Source: Mesocentrotus franciscanus (Eukaryota; Echinodermata; Echinoidea; Camarodonta; Strongylocentrotidae). From it: 64,000 bases of DNA. The translations under genes and the position numbers were made by a program. The stretch spans positions 19,870,751-19,934,750 of the forward strand of contig CP137682.1 of the NCBI GenBank assembly GCA_037976565.1, in the 5' to 3' direction. This document shows, one piece after another, positions 55,735 to 64,000 of this stretch. The number at the start of each line of letters is the position of its first letter. Position 1 is the stretch's first letter. The notes below the pieces were generated by a model, which ran no database searches, was not told where the DNA came from, and saw nothing but the letters and a program-made list of their open reading frames with translations.

Positions 55735-58700
55735 CTAATCACTGGTGTCTGTGTCATCATCTTCCATTTGATCCTTACGAGGATCAACTGACTTTGTTCT
55801 CTCAAACGCATAGTTCTCGCAGAGCTCTTGATAATCCCCACGATTCATGCGTTCGAACGCCTTTGCCAAGTCCTCAAGATTCTGAATCTTCTTTCTACTC
55901 TCAGCGAGTACAAGTAGTTCTTCAGTCGGGTTCTTGCACTGCTCCAGTGATTTTATGTATTCTTCAAGTCCCAGCTGATTGGCAAGACCCTCCAGTCATC
56001 AAAAACTGGGCTATCTCTGTTCAACCGGCAACGCAGCTCATGCTGTAGCCTAGGAGGTACTATGGAAGCAATTGCAACAGGGGCAGGGGCAACAGTATTT
56101 CCTTGAGGATTATTTCCTTGGGAGTGTTGATGACCATCTCTTGGACGTTGACATAGACGTTCCCAGAACCCTGGTGCATAATTCGATCTGCTAAAAGTCC
56201 TGGAATGAATTCTTGGACAATGTTTTCCACACTTGCTGTTGGGGCTAAGACTCCCAATGTCCCCTCTGATGCAGACTTTACTGAATGGACAGGCACTGTC
56301 GATGATGTCGAAGCTTTAAATTAAACGTACACAAAGATGATATGACGTAAATCAATTACATCGTTCAAATTAAATTTCCGAAAAGTATGTAAAGGAAAAA
56401 AGCATATATCAAAGTATATATATGCGCTTCTAAAGGACTTTAGATATTATTACCCCGGTTAAGTTCCAGCAACCGTTCCAGGTAGCCTACCCACTTATTA
56501 CACATGGGTTGAGTGTAGCATATAAATAATAATGTTTTGCCAAAGGATATTCGTTCGTTACTCTCTGTAACATAAAATTAAATGTCAGAAACTATTCATC
56601 TTAAAGTTACGATTGATTGAGGAGATAAGATTAATTTTGGGAAGATACAAATGACTTTTTTGTAATACAGAGCCCAGAACACGACTTTATCTTTCAGCTC
56701 CTTACCTGTTGCTCTTGTCTCTGTGACCAAATCAGGTGTGACTTGGTAGGCATGTTCACATGACTGTGACTCTGTTGATGAAGTCAAAGGACTAGGCCTT
56801 GTGAGGACTTCAGTAGGACTACTTCCGTCTGAAATAAAGCAAAGTTATACAAAAAGGGTTTTAGAAAATGATTAAACCACATTTAACCATGCTGGTGGGC
56901 TAAGACTCCCATTGTCCCCTCCAGTCATCAAAAACTGGGCTATCTCTGTTCAACCGGCAACGCAGCTCATGCTGTAGCCTAGGAGGTACTATGGAAGCAA
57001 TTGCAACAGGGGCAGGGGCAACAGTATTTCCTTGAGGATTATTTCCTTGGGGAGTGTTGATGACCATCTCTTGGACGTTGACATAGACGTTCCCAGAACC
57101 CTGGTGCATAATTCGATCTGCTAAAAGTCCTGGAATGAATTCTTGGACAATGTTTTCCACACTTGCTGTTGGGGCTAAGACTCCCAATGTCCCCTCTGAT
57201 GCAGACTTTACTGAATGGACAGGCACTGTCGATGATGTCGAAGCTTTAAATTAAACGTACACAAAGATGATATGACGTAAATCAATTACATCGTTCAAAT
57301 TAAATTTCCGAAAAGTATGTAAAGGAAAAAAGCATATATCAAAGTATATATATGCGCTTCTAAAGGACTTTAGATATTATTACCCCGGTTAAGTTCCAGC
57401 AACCGTTCCAGGTAGCCTACCCACTTATTACACATGGGTTGAGTGTAGCATATAAATAATAATGTTTTGCCAAAGGATATTCGTTCGTTACTCTCTGCAA
57501 CATAAAATTAAATGTCAGTAACTATTCATCTCAAAGTTACGATTGATTGAGGAGATAAGATAAATTTTTGGGAGATACAAATGACTTTTTTGTTATGACA
57601 GAGTCCAGAACACGACTTTATCTTTCAGCTCCTTACCAATTGCTCCTGTCTCTGTTACTAAATCATGTGTAACTTGGTAGGCATGTACACATGACAGTGA
57701 CTCTGTCGATAAAGTCAAAGGACTAGGCCTTGTAACGACTTCAGTAGGACTACTTCCGTCTGAAATAAAGCAACGTAAAAAAAAGCTTTTAGAAAATGAT
57801 TAAACCAGACTCCGACCTGTGCTGTAAAGAACTCTGACTGATCCGTTATCTATCGCAAGTTGACCCTCGAATTATACTGTATTAGTTTGGTTTATTGACA
57901 TGATTGAGATGATATCGTGGAACATGTATCGAAGAGATGAAATTGTTCAATTTACAGAGTAGATATTATACGGTAAAAAAAATACATTGATAATACACAC
58001 AAGGATATTAAAACAAAGGCCAATTTCAAGAATATAGGCCGCAGTAGCGGTTTTAGAGCCCCCCCCCTTTCCCCAAAAACAAACACATGTAGAAAATGAA
58101 TGCTAGAAGACCCCACCCCCTGCACTCCCTTCCCCCTTCCCCCACAAAAAATAACATATACATGTATTCCTCCAGAACCGCTCCTGATGAGCCACAGTCT
58201 TACCCTTTGTGTCTGCAGGCTCAGGTGATGTGGAATCTATCGTTTCAAGATGATGCTCGCTTCTCGTCAGATCTTCGGAGAGCTGAGATGCTGAAAATGC
58301 AATAATCAATCAAAATCAAATCAGAATCGCACAAATACAATATTACTTTTTCAATTTTGTTCAAATCGTTTCTTTACAATAACGACATTGTTTCATGTAA
58401 CAAGCTCGCCGACATCCATTAAAAGCGTGTTAATTTTTACACATGTTTTTCACTTGTACCTATATCGATTTCGTGAAACTATGCCTGCATATCAAAAAAT
58501 GTGTATGAAACAAAGAACACAAAAACAAAAAGGAAAATTAGTATTAATAATTTCTTTTAAGTCTTACATGTGGATGTTTCCTGTCCAACATCAGTTGGTT
58601 CAGCTTTGTCTTTGGACGATGCAGATCCTATCGGAGATGATTGGGCACTTGGATTCTCATGCGGCACATCTAAATTGTGAATCAACGTGATGAGAAGCGA

Positions 58701-61700
58701 TTAGCCTAAAATGATAATTATTCCAAATTCACTTGCCATGGTGCTTTTGCTACTCTAAATGAACAGCATTGCACGTAAAAATAATGTATATTTAATATAT
58801 TTAGTACATGTATATATATATATATATATATACTCGCATTAGCATACTTCTAATGATTTGGGGTCAAATTCACTGGTACCAGAAGCAGTAGAATCATATC
58901 GCATAAAAAATGTTACCAGGATCGACAAGACTGGTAAAGAGTTCATTTTTTGTTTTTGGGAGCATTTTGTCCAGTATCAATAAAAATTCCTTTTTAAAAA
59001 TTCGTATAACCTCACGTCTTTCTTACACAAGTCATTAAAAATTACCTAAAATGAAAGTAATAATGTTTGTGAAATGTTATTTTTGTGTTAAATATGACGT
59101 TTTGTTATAGCTTGTCCGAAGCTCAGGCAAATAACCATTCCTGAAACCGCACAAAAATACGATCTTCTCTGCCAGCACCGCCAGTGGAAGTTACGCTTTT
59201 AGCCACCCCCCTCCTCCCCCAAGGAATTCATGCCCTCTATATTTCAAGATGAAAGTGACGAGAACTCCGGATACTATTCTTTCACGTGGCTGAATAGTGA
59301 ACGGCATCCGATGGGTCGTCATGTCAAAGAAAGCACATTCTTCAAGTTCCTAAGAAAATTAGAGATAACCATCAAGTAACACCCTATACGAAGTTATAGG
59401 AACTGTGCCATGGTTCATTCTTATCTAAAAGTGATACCATGAATTATGACCCATGTTTTAATCGAGTTTCCAAAAATAATATTATAACGAGAATCAAGTA
59501 ACCCGCAAAGTAATGTCATGCATTGGTCCGCTTGACGTGTTAATTAAAGCCACAGTGTACTAGAAGCACTACGGTTACCGCAAAATCCCATCTAGCGCCA
59601 TCTCTGGTCAGCTGTAGCAGTATAATGGTCCACTGACCTCTACCAGTGGTCAGTGGTATGGTACCGTAACTAGCCGCGATGATGTTTTTCGCTTCGAGCC
59701 CTCTGTCTGCGAAGCGGAAACAAGGTGTTGGATTACACACTGTTGGTAAATTGACCATAAGATGGCGCCGTGAAATGAACAGTACGCTAAGGCAGAAGGT
59801 TCATCGGTTCAGTGTCGCTTTAAGAAAGCACTAGCCCGTGCCTTTGGTATTGTAGAAATATATATGTATATATATATTAAGACATGCAGAATAAGTAACA
59901 GACGATTGTTTGTCAGAAGTACTTCCTTCGGGGGAAACAACAGTATCGTTTATATTGAGATACTTACTTTTTTTGACACTTCCGTCTTCGTTTTCCAGAT
60001 ATAGGGGTCCTCGCCCCCAATATACACAGTACTGCTTACCAGGAAAGGCTACCTTGTAGTGTTGTATGGTATCCTGCAAAAGTTTGAAAATGTCAATCAA
60101 TATTGAAAGAATGATAATGACAATAATAATAATGATAATAATAATTGAACAAATAAAAAATTGGGATAATAAAACTTTGAGATAATACTGCTCTTCCAGA
60201 GGACACTGCAATAAAATCCAGCAATTGCAAGCAGTTACACCTGGGGGCAAATATGGATTAACGTCTTGCCAAAGAACGTTAGCGCCAGGCTGGCATTCGA
60301 ATCCTCAACCCCTGGATTCAAAGTCAAGTGAACACCTCCTGTGCAGGAAAACGGGTGATGATTCTTTTATGAGTCTCAAACTGATTATTTACTTCAAGAT
60401 ATAAAATTTCGTTTATCAGGTTTAAATTAGTATATATATGTGATTTTTTTTTTTAGCATTTGCTGTTCCCCACCCCCCTGCGCACGGCCAAAATTCGTCT
60501 TTGTGCAATCGATTTCAAGAGAATTTCATTCAAATTCGTCGCATAGACAAGACCTTATAACGAATGAGGGATGTATTTGAATGATGCTTCGACGAAGTTG
60601 GTTGCAAACTGACAAAATTGATTCATGCCATTGTACGTAGGCAGCCAAGGATGACGAAGTTGATTTGTCTTTGACGAAATTAGATGCTGAAATCGACTGG
60701 ACAAAGTCTGAAACCGAATGACCAAATACGAAATTGACAATGATATGTACAAGATTAGGTAGTTTCGGGACGAAATCGAATGAGAAAATAAAAAATCATT
60801 ACTCATAACAGGCGCCTGAAATGAACCGAAGTGTTAATTCATAATAAAACTACCTCTTTCGTGCCGTAGAGATCGTTCTTAATGATGAGCAAGATGTAGT
60901 TCATGAAGTCTCTGGATGTTGACAGGGGAACGTATGGCGTACATATGAGCCGTTTACCGATGAAGTATCTCTTGATTAAGGAGGTAATCCACCATTCCGA
61001 GAAATGGTCTATATACAGAGTAAGGTGATTCTTTGCGACTACGTACCGAGCAGCTTTGTCAGAAGCAGGAACTATCCTTGAAAATTGATCAGAGCCTTTC
61101 AACAAGACAAAACAGAAACAGGGGACCGTATTAATTTTGTTACGCAGTGAACTGTCATTCTCTGGTATTTACTTTCACAAATAAAGAAAGAAAAGTATTT
61201 TTTGTAAGTTTTGCCGACTGACTGGGGAGCCTTGTTGAAGGGTCATTGTTTATTCATGATCAATGACGTAAACAAGTGTCAATTGCTGTTTGGTGTTTGG
61301 CTATTAACAAAATGTTTTATGCATTAGATCATTCCCACAATTCCCTACGATCTTTCCTCAATAATCTGGAAAATGGCGGCTGTATGAACTTTGCGACTTA
61401 TAAGTTATTCAAACACAAAAACATTTTTTTTTTTAAAGTGAATTTCTATTCTAATAGACGACTACCAAGTATAACTCAGTGAAATAGGAAATGCTGAGAG
61501 GAACATCAACATTGAAGTGAGGCCTTATGATCCCAAGAAAAGTAAGAAAAGATTAATTTTGAGTGAAGATCTCTGTTATAATTGTGATGTGTTCGTCGTG
61601 GCAGCCAGGGGCTCTTTGCACTGTCACCACATATTTTCCCCTATTCCATCCCATTTTCTTTTGTCTGACCAAAGAACATAACTTGATTGAATACATTCTA

Positions 61701-64000
61701 ATTTAATCAGTCGACGGTAATATTTATGAAAACAATGAGAAGTTTAACAAAGGTCATTTCACCGCGAGACTTCTCGCACTTTGAAAATTCACTTCAAAGC
61801 TTGATTACCGCCAATTATCATTGAAATATGCTTCAGTCTGATTTATAAAAAAAAAAATGAATAGTTGGTTTAAAAGGATCATCGTGGAATTTCATTGTGG
61901 AAGTTGACCACATGTAGATTTTAAGGGGCACAGCCTTTCTATGCTCCTTTTTTCTCCGGATAACGCAATGCCTCTCCAGTGTTTATGTTATATACCTCTA
62001 ACCTAATGGGCAATTATGAATTATGCCATACTCATTGCATACTATGGAAAAGGTTTATACTTGGTTTTACTCCACTATTGCAGTAGTAGCATTAAGGGTC
62101 TCTGATTGAGTGTTGAGTCATAGCGATCCAGGTCCAAATTCAACTTAGTTTGGATCTAGAGTCTAGACTAAAAAAAGAAAAATATCTCTCTCCTTAGCTT
62201 CCTTATGCTAGCCAGCCCCAGGCCCCACTGCCAAGGGTTTTTTCCCTCATATTTTGTGAAAGATATATGTTAAGTTGATGGTGCTTATGATGATGATCCC
62301 CAAAATTTCCGATTATGATGTAGGCATAAAATGTTGTAATCTTTAATGACAAAGCTGTATGACTGCAGGTTCGAAGGTGATGATGCAGTCTTACGCAGAA
62401 TTGAGTAGTTGGTGTTTAACCTTATAATGTTTGTTCGTTATTCATCAAGGACATCAGATTGGAAACTGTTACCGTCAAAATGTATATTTTCATATCAAAC
62501 ACGATAACAAAGGCCTGCGAGAAATCAACTCAAGGGCAATTTCAAGTATCTATAATATAAGACGGGGTTCAAGAATGTAGCCAATGGCAAAACTGTATTT
62601 AAGTCACGTGTTTATGCTTTATTTTTTCCGTCGTGCCCGGCTATGCCATGTTTGTGCAGCAGCTATGCAAGTTGTGTGCAGCACTACGCAAGCTCCGTGC
62701 AGCATTCTTAGTGATCCACGCATATCTCGATGCGTTCAAAGTTCAGACGCGATGCTGGGAGCGTCCCATATGGTACACACCTTTGCCGGGTACCCATATA
62801 ACACCTTGGTGGAGAGTGGCAAATTCAGATTTATGTCTTGCCAGAGACATTGGTGCAGCGAATCGTGAATTATCTGATCCGCAGTCCGGTGGCGTATGCA
62901 CTAGACTACCACATCTCAACAGTTCTGATACAAAGAAGAAGGCAAATTTTAGCATAAGCTTGTCTTGGGTATATCGTTACGCCTTCAATTCAATATAAAT
63001 CTAATAGCGAATTAAATAAGTTAAGAAGATTATACGAAGAGAGGGAAATGAAAGGAACGGAAGGGAGAGGAATTTATATGAAAATAATGGATCTATGGTA
63101 ACAGGAAGATCTTACCAGTCCTTTGGGTGTATAGCACAATTTCTGTCTTGCCTGGGTTGCTGAAAATAGCGCTATGCAAGACCGTGACTTCCACCGGAGT
63201 TTTAAACTGAAGACCAGGAGGGGATAGCTTAAGCCCAACTGAGATGATAACTTCGTCTTTTTCCAGGTTTAAGTCAGGTGGAATGATTGTCAATGCTTCT
63301 GCTGTGATAATATTATGTTTGGCTCTGTCCACATCGTCTGGTGAAATTTTAACCTTTATGCTGTACTCGTCGGAATTATAATCATTGGCTCTTCTGTGTT
63401 GCTCTTCCTCGAGCAGCGAGAACTGTCTCGTGGACTGCTAAGATATGGATCGTATGGTCGCGAGTATGGGGACACATTGCTAGGGAAAGCCCTACCACCA
63501 AAAGTACTGCAAAGGGAGTCATAGTTTTCATCTTCCAACCCAATGAATGGCTGAACGATGGTTGTTGCTTCTTTATTTAAAAGATAGTCATATATACCCA
63601 GATGCCCGCCCTTAAAAGCAAGGCGTGAAGGTGTCCAGTAATCATTAGCAAGTCTCCACAGGTCAGCCCCTTTCCTAACAAGGTATTTGACAATATCAAG
63701 ATGACCATTGTGTGATGCTATGTGAAGAGCTGTAAACCCATCTTTATCACCAATTTCAAGGCCTGCTCCTTCGTTCACGAGATACTCGATGACCTCAAGA
63801 TGGCCTTCTTGAGAAGCACAAGACAAGGGTGTCCTGTAATTTTTGTCACATATGTCAAGCTGTGCCCTTTTCCTAACAAGGTATTTGACAATATCAAGAT
63901 GACCCTTGAGTGATGCTATGTGAGGAGCTGTTAACACATCTTTATCGCCAATATCAATGCCTGCTCCTTTGTTCACGATATACTCGACGACTTCAAGGTG
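55735..64000 (-). pseudogene. Tandem duplicate of the ankyrin-ZU5-UPA-death gene, multiply broken, 5' end outside window
   Basis: Recognisable exons: ankyrin/linker/ZU5 (64000-63116, partial), 61095-60854, 60073-about 59968, 59349-about 59236, about 58674-58568, about 58290-58205, exon 7-like 56831-56706, death exon 56313-55735, plus a duplicated death-exon part near 57243-56920. Lesions: a 1-base loss in the linker near 63370-63385 stops the frame before ZU5; the UPA exon 4 loses its end and donor and runs to a stop; exon 3 has lost phase; the terminal death exon has single-base losses near 56132 and 55988. The other exons remain close to copy A. The ankyrin part in the window (206 codons) is open. 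Confidence 0.85.
55991..57800. repeat. 0.93-kb tandem duplication inside the copy B pseudogene
   Basis: TCCAGTCATCAAAAACTGGG starts both units (55991 and 56920), and the sequences agree closely for about 880 bases (death-exon 5' part, intron, exon 7). The second unit's death domain is cut at DDWRG and runs into junction sequence. The very high identity shows the event is recent. Confidence 0.85.

Larger units (their letters stand above)
53630..64000. repeat. Segmental duplication, copy B (incomplete in window)
   Basis: Collinear with copy A, beginning near CATCGAAGCCTCCTTGTTTT (about 53650). It holds a broken copy of the ankyrin/ZU5/death gene, with an internal 0.9-kb tandem duplication at 55991-57800 and a short insertion at about 55480-55635 absent from copy A. 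Confidence 0.85.

Noticed and set aside
1..64000. CRISPR arrays, prokaryotic operons or ribosome binding sites
   Set aside because: The window is clearly a spliced eukaryotic genome; the regular repeats seen are ankyrin units, transposon subterminal repeats or simple repeats.

Overview
The window looks like nuclear DNA of a sea urchin, probably a strongylocentrotid relative. It is AT-rich and spliced, with long introns full of foldback elements and tRNA-derived SINEs. It holds a DIRS-type retrotransposon and a tandem pair of ankyrin-repeat/ZU5/death-domain genes of the kind expanded in Strongylocentrotus. The species call is inference from gene style.

Region 1 (about 1.0-24.8 kb, minus strand). 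Eleven coding exons can be joined with GT-AG junctions and matching phases into one 849-codon reading frame. It encodes a SAND plus C-terminal SAM protein that I recognise as the SAMD11 orthologue. The SAM domain is split between two exons (7060-6987 and 1317-1003). A DIRS retrotransposon (1893-6809) sits in the intron between them, in the same orientation. Its termini and internal complementary region are intact, but its gag and tyrosine recombinase frames are broken. The other introns hold a TTAA-flanked MITE, several foldbacks, a SINE and simple repeats.

Region 2 (about 24.8-37.5 kb). No convincing gene. It contains more copies of the TTAA MITE, three foldbacks, a tRNA-SINE, purine/pyrimidine tracts, a G-rich block of repeated GGGGGTAATTNTCC-like units, and two possible minus-strand exons (about 34.9 and 35.8 kb).

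Region 3 (about 37.5-53.6 kb, copy A, minus strand). An intact 8-exon, 1206-codon gene for a cytosolic protein: about 18 ankyrin repeats, ZU5, UPA and a C-terminal death domain. Four near-identical 198-bp (66-residue) double ankyrin units lie in its first exon. A dead LINE lies downstream. Introns carry partial exon duplications and two DNA-transposon-like insertions absent from copy B. One is a 3.3-kb element with 13-bp inverted repeats, a TTA target duplication and arrays of 160-bp subterminal repeats.

Region 4 (about 53.6-64.0 kb, copy B, minus strand). A tandem duplicate of region 3 running off the window end. It keeps LINE, SINE and exon order, but the gene is broken in its linker, UPA and death domain, so it is a pseudogene. 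It supplies the empty sites that date and delimit the insertions in copy A.
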